From a bacterium (lineage in GTDB: Bacteria; Gemmatimonadota; Gemmatimonadetes; Longimicrobiales; RSA9), in contig QGVH01000001.1 in assembly GCA_003242735.1 (NCBI GenBank), positions 62,001-126,000 of the forward strand: a DNA stretch of 64,000 bases, written 5' to 3'. The position numbers and the translations under genes were made by a program. Shown here piece by piece: positions 42,812 to 52,543 of the stretch (positions are counted from its first letter, which is position 1; each line of letters opens with the position of its first letter). Under the pieces are notes generated by a model. That model was not told the origin of the DNA. It saw only the letters and a program-made list of their open reading frames with translations, and made no database searches.

Positions 42812-43345
42812 ATGCCCCGTGACACGATGACGACGGCGCGCACGGCCGCGCTCCTCCTCGGATCCCTCGCCCTGTTCGCCTGTGGCAACCAGGCGCCGAA
42901 CGCGCACGCTGGACACGAGCACGCCGCCGCCACGGCCGCGGACGTCGCCGCGAACGCCGACGCGGCGCCGCAGGACAGTCCTCTCGTCGTCGTCTACAAG
43001 AGCCCGACGTGCGGCTGCTGCTCGAAGTGGGTGGACCACATGCGCGCCGCCGGCTTCCGCCTCGAGGTCCACGACGTGGCCGACGTGACGCCGATCAAGA
43101 CGCAGCACGGGGTCACGTACGACCTCCAGTCCTGCCACACGGCGCTGGTGGACGGCTACGTCTTCGAGGGGCACGTCCCCGCGGAGGACATCCGCCGCTT
43201 CCTGGCCGAGCGCCCGGACTACGCCGGCCTCGCCGTGCCCGGCATGCCGATGGGCTCGCCTGGCATGGAGGGCCCGTACAAGGACCGCTACGACGTGATC
43301 GCCTTCCGCCGCGACGGGACGCGGGAGGTCTACGCCTCCCACTGA
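42812..43345 (+). CDS. DUF411 metal-associated lipoprotein
   Basis: This 177-residue protein has a lipobox SLALFAC (about 25), a His-rich linker (AGHEHAAA) and the DUF411 domain. The domain shows YKSPTCGCCSKWVDHM, CHTALVDGYVFEGHVPAEDI and GLAVPGMPMGSPGM, with a Cys-rich motif and Met/His residues suited to copper. Members are linked to copper resistance. GGAG lies before the ATG at 42812; ATG 42827 is an alternative start. Confidence 0.88.
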   Translation: MPRDTMTTARTAALLLGSLALFACGNQAPNAHAGHEHAAATAADVAANADAAPQDSPLVVVYKSPTCGCCSKWVDHMRAAGFRLEVHDVADVTPIKTQHGVTYDLQSCHTALVDGYVFEGHVPAEDIRRFLAERPDYAGLAVPGMPMGSPGMEGPYKDRYDVIAFRRDGTREVYASH

Positions 43346-43459
43346 CCCTCTGCCCCGGGGCGGGGCGAGCGGGGGCGAGGGCGGGGAAAGCGGAAGAGCG
43401 GGCGCTGCGGCCGGACGGCGCGGAGGCACGAGGCCGGCGCCATAGCGGCCGCCCGTCCG

Positions 43460-44104
43460 TCACCGCCCGGCTTCCATGCGGCGGATCGAGAGCGAGCCCG
43501 CGATCGCGAGGATCCCGCCGGCCAGCGCCAGCACGCCCAGGACCCACGGCAGGGCGAGAGCCGCAGCGAGCGGGGAGAGGAGCAGCACCCCGCCGAAGAG
43601 GATGCCCAGCACGCCCAGCACGCCGAGCCCCCAGCCGCCGCCCCGCGCCGCCTCGGCCAGGTGGATCAGGCCGATCACGATGCCGTAGGCGCCCAGGTAC
43701 ACCATCAGCACTGTGGGCACCACCACCGCGCTCCAGAGCGGGTGCTGGAGCACCAGCATCCCCGCCGCGATGCCGAGCGCGCCCGCGAGCAGGAGCCAGC
43801 CCCAGCCCACCCGCCGGCCGGGGAGGAAGATCCGCACGAGCGCGAAGACGCCCGCCACGAACCAGTACAGCCCCACGAGCTGCACCAGCGCCACCGTCGC
43901 GGCCGCGGGCGTCACCAGCAACGCCAGGCCGACCAGCACGCCCACGACCCCCTGGAGCAGCACCGCCCACCACGGCACCGGCACCCCGTAGGCGCCCGCC
44001 GGCTCCCGGCGCGGCGGCTCCGCCGGCGCTCCACGCACCGGCACCGACCGCCGTGGCTCGTCCCGCTGAGGATCCCCCGGCACCCGCTCCCTGCGCGCGG
44101 CCAT
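43460..44104 (-). CDS. HdeD/DUF308 family membrane protein
   Basis: This 214-residue protein starts with a basic, Pro-rich cytoplasmic segment (about 1-45) and has six hydrophobic helices with the paired repeats expected of DUF308 (GVVGVLVGLALLVTPAAATV, WLLLAGALGIAAGMLVL, WVLGVLALAGGILAI). HdeD proteins are linked to acid and other stress in some bacteria; here the role is unknown. GGGAGGGG precedes ATG 44104; the longer frame to 44290 lacks a site. Confidence 0.82.
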   Translation of the reverse strand: MAARRERVPGDPQRDEPRRSVPVRGAPAEPPRREPAGAYGVPVPWWAVLLQGVVGVLVGLALLVTPAAATVALVQLVGLYWFVAGVFALVRIFLPGRRVGWGWLLLAGALGIAAGMLVLQHPLWSAVVVPTVLMVYLGAYGIVIGLIHLAEAARGGGWGLGVLGVLGILFGGVLLLSPLAAALALPWVLGVLALAGGILAIAGSLSIRRMEAGR

Positions 44105-44406
44105 CTCGCCCCTCCCGTTGCGGTCCCGCGAAGACGCGGCGTCCCCCCGGGCCGCGCCGTCCCGCATGCGCGTGCCGCGCAAGTCGGGCGCCAGCGCTGC
44201 GCCTCGGGCATCGCCAGCGACGCGGGGCGCCGCGCCGGCAAGGGGCGGCGAGCGGGAAGATGCCCTGCCGGAACGCCTGTCACTGGCCACACGGACAAGG
44301 TGTTCGCGAGCCGCGGATGCGCGCGGATGCCAGGCCTTGAATCCACCCTTCGCTTCACCTAACCTTAGTCCATGATGTCCATCCCACAGCCGGACCCGGA
44401 CGAGCC

Positions 44407-45738
44407 ATGGCAGTGACTTCGGCCGCTTCCGAATCCGGCACTCCCATCGCCCACGTCTTCCGCGCCCTCCGGCATCGCGACTACCGTCTATTCTTCATCG
44501 GTCAGGGCATCTCGCTCATCGGCACCTGGATGCAGCAGGTGGCGATGAGCTGGCTGGTGTACCGGCTCACCGGCTCCGCCTTCGCCCTCGGCGCGATCGC
44601 CTTCGCCAGCCAGTTCCCCACGTTCCTGCTCGCCCCGATCGCCGGCGTGGTCGCGGACCGCTACCGGCGCCACCGGATCGTCGTCACGACCCAGTCGCTG
44701 GCGCTCCTCGAGGCGTCCACCGTCGCCGCGCTGGTCCTCACGGGGACGGTCCAGGTCTGGCACCTCATCGCCCTGTCCGCCGTGCTGGGCACCGTCAACG
44801 CGTTCGACATCCCGGCGCGGCAGTCGCTGGTCGTGAAGCTCGTCCAGGGCCCGGACGACCTGGCCAACGCGATCGCACTGAACTCTTCGATGTTCAACAT
44901 GGCCCGGCTCATCGGGCCGGCGATCGCGGGCGTGCTGATCGGCGTGGTGGGCGAAGGGCCGGTGTTCGCCATCAATGCGGCGAGCTACATCGCGGTGCTC
45001 ACCTCGCTGTTCCGGATGAGCGTGGCGAAGGAGGAGCGGCCGGAGCCGCAGGCGCGGGCGCTCAGCCACATGCGCGAGGGGTTCCGCTACGCGTTCGGGT
45101 TCCCGCCGATCCGGTCGATCCTCACGCTGCTCGCGCTGACCAGCCTGCTGGGCATGCCGTACGTCGTGCTGCTGCCCGTGTTCGCGAGCGAGGTGCTGGG
45201 CGGCGGGCCCCAGACGCTGGGCTTCCTCATGTCCGCGGCGGGCCTCGGCGCCCTCTCCGGCGCCCTCTACCTCGCCTCGCGGTCTTCGGTGCGCGGCCTC
45301 AGCCGGGTCATCGTCATCGCGGTCACCGTGTTCGGGCTCGGGCTGATCGCGTTCTCGCAGTCCCGCTGGCAGCCGCTCTCCATCGCTCTCTTGCTGGTCA
45401 CCGGCTTCGGCATGATGGTGCAGTCCGCGTCCATCAACACCGTGCTCCAGACGATCGTGGACGAGGACAAGCGCGGCCGCGTGATGAGCCTCTACGCGAT
45501 GGCGTTCATGGGCATGTCGCCGTTCGGCAGCCTGCTGGCCGGCACCCTCGCCAGCCGCATCGGCGCGCCCGCCACCGTGATGCTCGGCGGCATGGCGTGC
45601 CTCGGCGCTGCGGCCTGGTTCTACTCGCGGCTGCCGACGATCCGTGAGCTCGTCCGCCCCATCTACATCCGCCTCGGCATCATCCCCGAGGTCGCGACCG
45701 GCCTCCAATCCGCCACCGAGCTGCGGCCCAAGGCCTAG
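44407..45738 (+). CDS. MFS transporter of the EntS/MFS_3 type
   Basis: This 443-residue exporter has twelve predicted helices. The N-terminal FRALRHRDYRLFFIGQGISL and WMQQVAMSWLVYRLTGSAFALG, VVADRYRRHRIVV, and DIPARQSLVVKLV with NAIALNSSMFNMARLIGPA are signature stretches of the enterobactin-exporter-like family. GRVMSLYAMAFMGMSPFG follows in the C-terminal half. The substrate is unknown. The gene is convergent with def and ends at a strong hairpin. Confidence 0.92.
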   Translation: MAVTSAASESGTPIAHVFRALRHRDYRLFFIGQGISLIGTWMQQVAMSWLVYRLTGSAFALGAIAFASQFPTFLLAPIAGVVADRYRRHRIVVTTQSLALLEASTVAALVLTGTVQVWHLIALSAVLGTVNAFDIPARQSLVVKLVQGPDDLANAIALNSSMFNMARLIGPAIAGVLIGVVGEGPVFAINAASYIAVLTSLFRMSVAKEERPEPQARALSHMREGFRYAFGFPPIRSILTLLALTSLLGMPYVVLLPVFASEVLGGGPQTLGFLMSAAGLGALSGALYLASRSSVRGLSRVIVIAVTVFGLGLIAFSQSRWQPLSIALLLVTGFGMMVQSASINTVLQTIVDEDKRGRVMSLYAMAFMGMSPFGSLLAGTLASRIGAPATVMLGGMACLGAAAWFYSRLPTIRELVRPIYIRLGIIPEVATGLQSATELRPKA

Positions 45739-45749
45739 CCCGGATGCAC

Positions 45750-45787
45750 GACGCCGGCCCCGGGGCACCACCCCCGGAACCGGCGTC
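45750..45787. terminator. Bidirectional terminator between the MFS gene and def
   Basis: GACGCCGG and CCGGCGTC form the outer stem, and CCCCGGGG can pair with the CCCCCGG side as an inner stem, between convergent genes. Confidence 0.6.
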
Positions 45788-45814
45788 GCATTGTGCCCGG
45801 CGTCCTCCTCTCGC

Positions 45815-46321
45815 CTACACCCCCGCTCGCATCTGTTTGCGGTACTGCGCCAGGAGCAGCTTCCGCTTGAGCGGGGAGAGGCGGTCGATGTAGAGGATGC
45901 CGTCCAGGTGGTCGATCTCGTGCTGGAGACAGCGGGCGAGATCGCCGTCCGCCTCGATGCGCACCGGTGAACCCTCCGTGTTCAGCCCCTCCACCACCAC
46001 CTTCGACGGCCGCTCCACCACCTCCGACACCCCAGGGATGCTCAGGCACCCCTCTTCGGCGCGCGACGTCTCCTTGCTCTGCTCGACGACACGCGGATTG
46101 ATCAGCGCGAACGCCGGGCTCTCCGAGTTCGGCACGTCCACCACGATGATGCGCCGTGAGACGCCGACCTGCGGCGCCGCGAGCCCCTGCCCGTTCGCCG
46201 CGTACATCGTATCGAACATGTCACGCACGAGCCGGCGCACCTCGTCGTCCACCGCCTCCACCTCCGCCGCCCTCTGCCGCAGCACCGGCGCGCCCAGCAA
46301 CTCGATCTTCAGTACTGCCAT
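45815..46321 (-). CDS. def: Peptide deformylase
   Basis: This 168-residue metalloenzyme removes the N-formyl group from nascent proteins at the ribosome. All three motifs are intact: GQGLAAPQVG (44-53), EEGCLSIPG with Cys92, and QHEIDHLDG with His134, Glu135 and His138, the metal ligands and catalytic acid. Length and motifs fit a type I enzyme. The usual partner fmt is not in the window. Confidence 0.96.
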   Translation of the reverse strand: MAVLKIELLGAPVLRQRAAEVEAVDDEVRRLVRDMFDTMYAANGQGLAAPQVGVSRRIIVVDVPNSESPAFALINPRVVEQSKETSRAEEGCLSIPGVSEVVERPSKVVVEGLNTEGSPVRIEADGDLARCLQHEIDHLDGILYIDRLSPLKRKLLLAQYRKQMRAGV

Positions 46322-46429
46322 TGCACGCTCGCAATCATGTCGCGTTTGCGTTCCCGTTCACGAGTGCGGATTGCGTCTCGCCCGCCCCCCGTGCCCGCAA
46401 ACGTGCTCGCACTCGTGCACGTGTTCGGC

Positions 46430-47776
46430 TCAACCGGTCGAGCCGCCCTCCCCCGCATGCACCGCAGCCGCCTCCGCCTCCCGCCCCGTGCGCGGCCCGC
46501 CCGATGACCGCGCGCGCTCCAGGCGCATCTCCGGGCTGCCCGTGATGAGCCGGATGCCGCGCTGGTACATCAGGTACGCCCACGCCCACTGGATCATCAC
46601 GATCAGCCGGTTGCGGAACCCGATCAGCATCAGCACGTGCACGAACACCCAGATCAGCCAGGCGAAGTAGCCGCCGAACCGGATGCGACCGAAGTCCGCG
46701 ACGGCCGCCGCGCGGCCGATCGTCGCGAGCGATCCCTTGTCCCGATAGCGGAACCGCTCCCGCGGCTCGCCCTCCAGGTCCCGCCGGATCTGGCGCGCCG
46801 CGAACCGCCCCATCTGGATCGCGGCCGGCGCGACGCCGGGCACCGGCGCGCCATCGACTTCGAGGTGAGCGAGGTCGCCGATGACGAAGATCTCCGGGTG
46901 GCCGGGCACCGAGCAATCGGGCTCGACCATCGCACGCCCCGCCCGGTCCAGCGGCGCGCCCAGCGACCGCGCGATGGACGATGCCGCGACGCCGGCGGCC
47001 CAGAACACGTTGCCGGCTTCGATCCGCTCGTCGCCCACCCACACCGCGTCTTGCTCGATGCGGGTCACCAGCGCGTTCGTGCGGACCTCCACGCCCAGCG
47101 CCTCGAGCTGACGACGCGCGCTCTCGGAGAGGTCCGGCGGGTAACTCGGCAGCACACGCGGCCCGCCCTCGAGCAGCACGACACGGGCGGACTTGGTGTC
47201 AATGAACCGGAAGTCGCGCGGCATCACCCGACGCGCGATCTCCGCCATCGCCCCCGCCAGCTCGACGCCCGTGGGGCCCGCACCCACGATGACGAACGTG
47301 AGCAGCCGACGCCGCGCCTCCGGGTCCGCCTCGCGCTCCGCCGCCTCGAACGCGAGGAGGAACCGGCGCCGGATCTCCACCGCGTCGTCCACCGTCTTGA
47401 GGCCGGGCGCGAAGCGCGCCCACTCGTCGTGGCCGAAGTACGCGTGCGTGGCGCCCGTGGCGACGATGAGGTAGTCGTAGCCCAGCTCGCCGTCCCTGAG
47501 ACGCACGACCCGCCGCTCCGGGTCGACCGACACCGCCTCGCCCAGCCACACTTCCACGTTCCGCTGGCGCCGCAGGATGTGCCGCAAAGGGCTCGCGATG
47601 TCGCCCGGCGAGAGCGACGCCGTGGCGACCTGGTACAGCAGCGGCTGGAACAGGTGGAAGTTCTGCCGGTCCACCAGCGTGATGCGCACCGGCGCCCTGC
47701 GCAACGCGCGGGTCGCGTACAACCCGCCGAAGCCGCCGCCCAGGATCACCACGTGGGGTATGCGATTCTCGGTCAT
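46430..47776 (-). CDS. ndh: Type II NADH dehydrogenase (NDH-2)
   Basis: This 448-residue flavoprotein oxidises NADH and passes electrons to quinone without pumping protons, at the inner membrane face. The FAD motif is VVILGGGFGGLYA (8-20), the NADH motif FVIVGAGPTGVELAGAMAEI, and the third family block EIFVIGDLAHLE. FQPLLYQVATASLSPGDIA is the quinone-side loop. A C-terminal segment YFAWLIWVFVHVLMLIGFRN anchors the enzyme. GGGGAG lies before ATG 47776; the longer frame to 48244 is not real. Confidence 0.94.
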   Translation of the reverse strand: MTENRIPHVVILGGGFGGLYATRALRRAPVRITLVDRQNFHLFQPLLYQVATASLSPGDIASPLRHILRRQRNVEVWLGEAVSVDPERRVVRLRDGELGYDYLIVATGATHAYFGHDEWARFAPGLKTVDDAVEIRRRFLLAFEAAEREADPEARRRLLTFVIVGAGPTGVELAGAMAEIARRVMPRDFRFIDTKSARVVLLEGGPRVLPSYPPDLSESARRQLEALGVEVRTNALVTRIEQDAVWVGDERIEAGNVFWAAGVAASSIARSLGAPLDRAGRAMVEPDCSVPGHPEIFVIGDLAHLEVDGAPVPGVAPAAIQMGRFAARQIRRDLEGEPRERFRYRDKGSLATIGRAAAVADFGRIRFGGYFAWLIWVFVHVLMLIGFRNRLIVMIQWAWAYLMYQRGIRLITGSPEMRLERARSSGGPRTGREAEAAAVHAGEGGSTG

Positions 47777-47985
47777 GGCGCCTCGCTCCCCGCCGTCGCG
47801 GGGTCGCAGCCGCCCCTGGTCCGCCGGGCCAGAGGGCGCCGCACCGCCTTGTCGCGGTCCCTTCGTTCTGATACCCGCGAGACGGGGTAGGGCTTCGTGG
47901 GGCGTGGCGAGCGCGAACGGCAGGAGGGTCCGCCGCGCGCCCGGCAGGAGCCGGGCGCGGGCAAAGGCCGTACCGCGGGCCCCGG

Positions 47986-48213
47986 CTACCCGCCCCGGTG
48001 CCCCGCGAAGCGCGCCTCGTACCCCGCTGCCTCGATCCACCGGATGATGTCGTCCGGCGAGACGTGCTCGGGGTCGTAGGTCACCTCGGCGAGTTGCACC
48101 GTGGGGTCGATGCTCGCCCGCGGTACGCCGGTACGGCCGGTGAGCGCCTTCTCGAGTCGCGCAGCCGCGTCGTCGTCCGGCAACCCCCGCACCTCGATCC
48201 GTGTGATCTCCAT
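47986..48213 (-). CDS. HMA-like small protein without CxxC
   Basis: This 75-residue protein has the betaalphabetabetaalphabeta layout of heavy-metal-associated domains: ITRIEVRGLPDDDAAARLEK, VPRASIDPTVQLAEVTYDPE, HVSPDDIIRWIEAAGYEARF. The metal-binding CxxC of the first loop is replaced by LPDDD, so it probably does not bind copper through thiols. It is read in the same direction as ndh downstream. Function is unknown. Confidence 0.72.
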   Translation of the reverse strand: MEITRIEVRGLPDDDAAARLEKALTGRTGVPRASIDPTVQLAEVTYDPEHVSPDDIIRWIEAAGYEARFAGHRGG

Positions 48214-48324
48214 GGCCCAACCCCTCCCCGTCGGCAGCGGGCACCGGCGGCCGCCGGGCCGCCGGGCGCGATCACCCCGAACGCCGGCTGTGCACGATGC
48301 GCGCCGCGCGGCCCGGCCGCGCCG

Positions 48325-48741
48325 TCAGGCGCTGTCGCCCGGGTTGCCCCGTCGGGTCACCACCGCGATCACACCGCCGGCGTGGCCTGTGCCGTAGCGC
48401 GTCGTGGCGTCGGCCGCACCGAGGTAGCGGATCTCGTAGACGTCCGCGACCCGGATCGAGCGCAGCGCGTCAGGGCCGCCGAGCCGGATGTCGTCCAGAT
48501 AAACGACGGGCAGCGAGGCGGACGGGTTCTCCAGCGAGATCCGCCCCCGGACACGGAGGAACTCCGGCCGGAGGCGCTGGATCGCCTCGTACGCCGTCTC
48601 GGCCGCGACCCGTTCCAGCTCGGCAGCGGTCAGCACGTTGCGATCCCGTGTCGGCCGGCTCTTGGTGTGCGTCGCGCTGCACGCACCGGTCAGGAGGACG
48701 AGGCAGAGCGTCGCGAGAGTGGTGGGGACATTGCGCCGCAT
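48325..48741 (-). CDS. TonB-plug-like lipoprotein without a barrel
   Basis: This 138-residue protein has a lipobox CLVLLTGAC. The mature part reads PVVYLDDIRLGG, then VADVYEIRYLGAADATTRYG and GHAGGVIAVVTRRG, the layout of a TonB-receptor plug end (S-I-x-DVxxIEVLxxxxAxxxYGxxGxxGVIxIxTK). There is no beta-barrel and no N-terminal TonB box. GGAGGGTT precedes ATG 48741. Lipoproteins with isolated plug-like domains occur in Gemmatimonadota; the role is unknown. Confidence 0.78.
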   Translation of the reverse strand: MRRNVPTTLATLCLVLLTGACSATHTKSRPTRDRNVLTAAELERVAAETAYEAIQRLRPEFLRVRGRISLENPSASLPVVYLDDIRLGGPDALRSIRVADVYEIRYLGAADATTRYGTGHAGGVIAVVTRRGNPGDSA

Positions 48742-48902
48742 GGCGGAACCCTCCATCATGGCGCCACGGCCCCGGCACGGCGGGCGGACCGGACGGGGCG
48801 GCGGCGAACGCCGGAGATCACCGAAACCTTACGTCCGCGCAGGCCGGCGCGCCAGAACGGCGCCCGCGGGGCACCCCTCACCTCACAGACCGGAGACACG
48901 CG

Positions 48903-49313
48903 ATGATGGCCACTTCGCCGAAGCTCGTGGATACCGCCCACGGGATCCTGAGGATCGTCACGGGACTGCTCTTCATGCAGCACGGCGTCCAGAAGCTGTT
49001 CGGCTGGCTCGGCGGCTTCGGGCCGGAAGGCGGGACCGCACCGCTCTTTTCCATGTTCGGCGCCGCCGGCGTGCTCGAGGTGTTCGGCGGCCTGCTCATC
49101 GTGCTCGGCCTGTTCACCCGCCCCGTCGCGCTGGTGCTCACGGTCGAAATGCTGGCCGCCTACGTCATCGCGCACCTGCCGCAGGGCTTCTGGCCGATCC
49201 AGAACGGCGGCGAGCTCGCGCTGCTCTACGCCTTCATCTATCTCTTCCTGGCCGCCGCCGGCTCCGGCCGCTTCGCCATCGACCGCGCGCGGGGCGAACG
49301 GGCTCCGGCGTGA
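48903..49313 (+). CDS. DoxX family membrane protein
   Basis: This 136-residue protein has four membrane helices with DoxX features: RIVTGLLFMQHGVQKLFGW, AAGVLEVFGGLLIVLGLFTR, and a C-terminal NGGELALLYAFIYLFLAAAG. DoxX proteins take part in membrane redox or thiol stress systems; here the partner is unknown. GGAG lies before ATG 48903, with ATG 48906 possible. Confidence 0.88.
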   Translation: MMATSPKLVDTAHGILRIVTGLLFMQHGVQKLFGWLGGFGPEGGTAPLFSMFGAAGVLEVFGGLLIVLGLFTRPVALVLTVEMLAAYVIAHLPQGFWPIQNGGELALLYAFIYLFLAAAGSGRFAIDRARGERAPA

Positions 49314-49394
49314 GACCGGCGTAGCGATCCACCACGCCCGGAGGCGCGGGAGCGCCGGCACGCCCCCGCGCCTCCGACGCCCGCGGCGCCCGCC

Positions 49395-51245
49395 CTACCG
49401 GTACCCCGCCGCCTGCAACCCGAACAGCTCCGCGTACCGCCCTCCCCGCGCCAACAGCTCCTCGTGCGTGCCTTCCTCGAGGATGCTCCCGTTCTCCAGC
49501 ACCAGGATGCGGTCCGCCATCCGTACCGTCGAGAAACGGTGGCTGATCAGCACCGCCATGCGACCGGCCGTCAGCTCGCTGAACCGCTGGAACACCTCGT
49601 ACTCCGCCCGCGCGTCCAGCGACGCCGTCGGCTCGTCCAGGATCAGCACCTCCGCGTCCCGCAGGTACGCGCGCGCCAGCGCGATCTTCTGCCACTCGCC
49701 GCCGGAGAGGTTCGCCCCGCCGTCGAAGCGCCGGCCCAGCATGTGGTCGTAGCCCTTCTCCAGCTTCGCGATCACCGTGTCCGCGAGACTCTTGGCCGCC
49801 GCGCGCTCGATCCGCTCCTGGTCCGCCAACGCGTCGATCCGGCCGACCGCGATGTTATCGCGGACGATCATGTCGTAGCGGACGAAGTCCTGGAAGATGA
49901 CCCCGATCGCGCGGCGCAGCGACTCGATGTCGTACTCCCTGAGGTCACGCCCGTCCAGCAGGATGCGCCCCTCCGTGGGGTCGTAGAGCCGCGCCAGCAG
50001 CTTCGCGAGCGTCGTTTTCCCCGCGCCGTTCTCTCCCACCAGCGCCAGCCGCTCCCCGGGTCGTAGCTCGAACGAGACGTGGCGCAGCGCCCAGCGCTCC
50101 GAGTCGGGATACCTGAAGCTCACGTCGTCGAACACGAACCCCCGGCGTATCGGCCGCGGCACCGGCGGCGCATCCGGCCGCTGCACGATGCGAGGCCGCA
50201 TCTCGAGGAACGCGAACAGGTCCTGCAGGAAGAGACTCTGCTCGTACAGGTCCGCGAAGCCGAGCAGGACGCGCGAGATCAGGTCGCGGCTGCGCATGAA
50301 CGACGCCGACAGGAACGTCAGCGTGCCGATCGTCAGCACGCCCATCACGGTCTGCCAGATGATGAAGCCGTAAGCACCGTAATAGACCAGCGTGCTGAAG
50401 GCGGAGAGCGCGGCGCCCGTTGCCGCGCGCCGCAGCGCGAGCCGGCGGTTCGCGCGGTAGAACTCGTCGGCCAGCGTCGCGTACCGCTGGATCAGGTGGC
50501 CGGACAACCCGAACAGCTTGACCTCTTTGGCCGTCTCGTTGCTCGCCGCGACGTAGCGCAGGTAGTCGAGCTGCCGCCGTTCCGGCGTCCAGCGGTAGAG
50601 CAGGGAATAGGCCAGGCCGGCGAAGTGGGTCTCCCCGACGAAGGACGGCAGCACCGCGAGCGCGAGCAACAAGAGGAGCCAGCCGTTGAACGCCACCAGC
50701 GCGGCCATGAGCGAAGCGAGAGTGAGCAGCGACTGCGCCATGCCGAGCAGCAGCGCGATCAGCCCGATCCGCCCGACCGTCTGCCGCCGGGCCCGCTCCA
50801 GGTGGTCGTAGAACTCCGGGTCCTCGAAGTGCTCGAGGTCGAGCGTGGCGGCGTGCTCCATCAGCCGCACGGACATGCGGTTCGAGAACAGGTCGCCGAG
50901 CAGACTCTCGAGCAGCGATGAGGCGCGCTGGAGCACCTCGTGGGCGAGGGCGATGCCGAACTCCAGCCCGACCAGCCGCGCGAGCAGCGTCCAGTCCGGC
51001 GCGCCGGCCCCGACGCTGGCGACCACGGCGTCAATGATCAGCTTGCCGACCCACAACAGCGCGAGCGGCGCGAACGCCTGGAGGAGCCGCAGCACGACCA
51101 CCGCGGCCGCGTAACCGCGGTGCGTTTGCCAGACGAGTCTGAGGAACGGCGGGATCAGCCGCAGCGCGCGCAGCCGCTCCCCCAGCGGCGGGAGCGGCTG
51201 CCCGTCGCGGCGATGCCGCGGCCGTGCGGCGAAGACCGATTGCAT
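49395..51245 (-). CDS. ABC exporter with fused permease and ATPase
   Basis: This 616-residue half-transporter has a six-helix membrane domain (about 30-330) and a nucleotide-binding domain with Walker A GENGAGKTT (about 405), Q-loop FQDFVRYD, signature LSGGEWQK, Walker B VLILDEPTAS and switch histidine ISHRFSTVR. It works as a homodimer exporting lipid, peptide or drug. No partner half-transporter gene is adjacent. The start MQSVFAARP follows a short gap from the barrel gene upstream. Confidence 0.92.
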   Translation of the reverse strand: MQSVFAARPRHRRDGQPLPPLGERLRALRLIPPFLRLVWQTHRGYAAAVVVLRLLQAFAPLALLWVGKLIIDAVVASVGAGAPDWTLLARLVGLEFGIALAHEVLQRASSLLESLLGDLFSNRMSVRLMEHAATLDLEHFEDPEFYDHLERARRQTVGRIGLIALLLGMAQSLLTLASLMAALVAFNGWLLLLLALAVLPSFVGETHFAGLAYSLLYRWTPERRQLDYLRYVAASNETAKEVKLFGLSGHLIQRYATLADEFYRANRRLALRRAATGAALSAFSTLVYYGAYGFIIWQTVMGVLTIGTLTFLSASFMRSRDLISRVLLGFADLYEQSLFLQDLFAFLEMRPRIVQRPDAPPVPRPIRRGFVFDDVSFRYPDSERWALRHVSFELRPGERLALVGENGAGKTTLAKLLARLYDPTEGRILLDGRDLREYDIESLRRAIGVIFQDFVRYDMIVRDNIAVGRIDALADQERIERAAAKSLADTVIAKLEKGYDHMLGRRFDGGANLSGGEWQKIALARAYLRDAEVLILDEPTASLDARAEYEVFQRFSELTAGRMAVLISHRFSTVRMADRILVLENGSILEEGTHEELLARGGRYAELFGLQAAGYR

Positions 51246-51432
51246 GTGAGCTCGTACACCAGCGGGCGGCGGCCGGTACCGGGTCGCCGCCGAGACGCCC
51301 GCGCGCCGGACGCCGTCGTCCGCGAGTCCGGCGGACCACTGTCACACGAATGCGCAAGCGGGCGCGCCCGGTCTCCTGCGCGGATCGCGCGCACCCGCTA
51401 CCGCACCGTCGCCGAACCGGTCCCTGCCCCGT

Positions 51433-52254
51433 TCAACGCCGCCAGCCGCGCCGGTCCACGTCCCGTCCGACCGTGTACGCGATGGCCAGACGGACGTTGG
51501 TCTGTCGCACGTGCGACGGCTCGTCGATCGTGAATCCCGTCACGGGCACGTACGAGTCGTTGCCGGAGAACGGGTTGCCCGGGGCGTAGGTGGCGGCCTC
51601 CAGCCGGAGGGCGAGGCGGCGCGAGGCCCTGTACTGGAGCCCCAGGACCGCCGATCCGCCGAACCGCGTCTGGTCATCGTCCACCGCCACGATGCCCCCC
51701 CGGATGATCGTGTCGTCCACGATGAGGCTGAATTCCCTGTCGTCGAGGTTCCACCACGTGACGAGGATGCCCGCCCCTGCGTACACGTTGAACCGCCGCC
51801 ACTCCGGCAGGATGTAGCGGATCAGCTCGAGGGCCAGCGTCGTGCTCGTCAGCTCGCCGATGTCGTCGTTGTCGAACAGATCCAGGTCCAGCCCCGTGTC
51901 GTCCTCGAACTCGAGGTCCGGCCGCGTCCAGTTGAACGCGAGCCGCGCATGCGTCCGCGGGAGGACGCGTGCACCGACCGCCAGGCCCCACGAGAACGCC
52001 CGCTCCGCTGTGAGCTTGCGCTGCGGGGTGATACCTTCCAGGCCGAAGTCCACCAGGTCGAAATCCAGCGCCTGGAGCAGGAAGCGCCCGTGGTCAGAGA
52101 CGCCGACGTAGGCCTGCAACGTCACGTCGTGCATCCCCAGCCAGCGGTAGCGCGGCCGCTCCGTGTCCCGCTGGCCGTGCGCCGCGCCCGGCAGGGCGAA
52201 CAACACAGCCGCTGCCGTGCCCAGGGACCAGCAAACGCGCATCGCGCTCGTCAT
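51433..52254 (-). CDS. Outer-membrane beta-barrel protein of unknown function
   Basis: This 273-residue protein has a signal peptide ending near GAAHGQ. The mature part has alternating amphipathic strands (HDVTLQAYVGVSDHGRFLLQ, SWGLAVGARVLPRTHARLAF, FNVYAGAGILVTWW, SAVLGLQYRASRRLALRLEA) and ends in VRLAIAYTVG, as expected for a small barrel. No enzyme motif is visible. GGAGGGAGG precedes ATG 52254. Confidence 0.78.
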   Translation of the reverse strand: MTSAMRVCWSLGTAAAVLFALPGAAHGQRDTERPRYRWLGMHDVTLQAYVGVSDHGRFLLQALDFDLVDFGLEGITPQRKLTAERAFSWGLAVGARVLPRTHARLAFNWTRPDLEFEDDTGLDLDLFDNDDIGELTSTTLALELIRYILPEWRRFNVYAGAGILVTWWNLDDREFSLIVDDTIIRGGIVAVDDDQTRFGGSAVLGLQYRASRRLALRLEAATYAPGNPFSGNDSYVPVTGFTIDEPSHVRQTNVRLAIAYTVGRDVDRRGWRR

Positions 52255-52543
52255 GCAAACCCTCCCTCCGGAGACCCGATACGACCTTCCGGAGGGCGGG
52301 TGGGAAGATCCAGGCCGCAACGGCCGATCCACATGTGCAGGGACCACCAGATGACGGGCGGGACGGCTGCCTGGCTTCGGCGCTTCGCTTGCCGGGCCGT
52401 CGGCAGCGCCGCCACCAGGAAACGAACAGAGGCGGGAGCGGCTGCTCTCCCGCCTCTCATGCTCGCGCCAGGATCGGCGCCTGCCGCGTTCGATCTCCGC
52501 GGCGCTCGTGAGCGGCGCCGCGCGGACGCGCCCGCCGCCGGCC

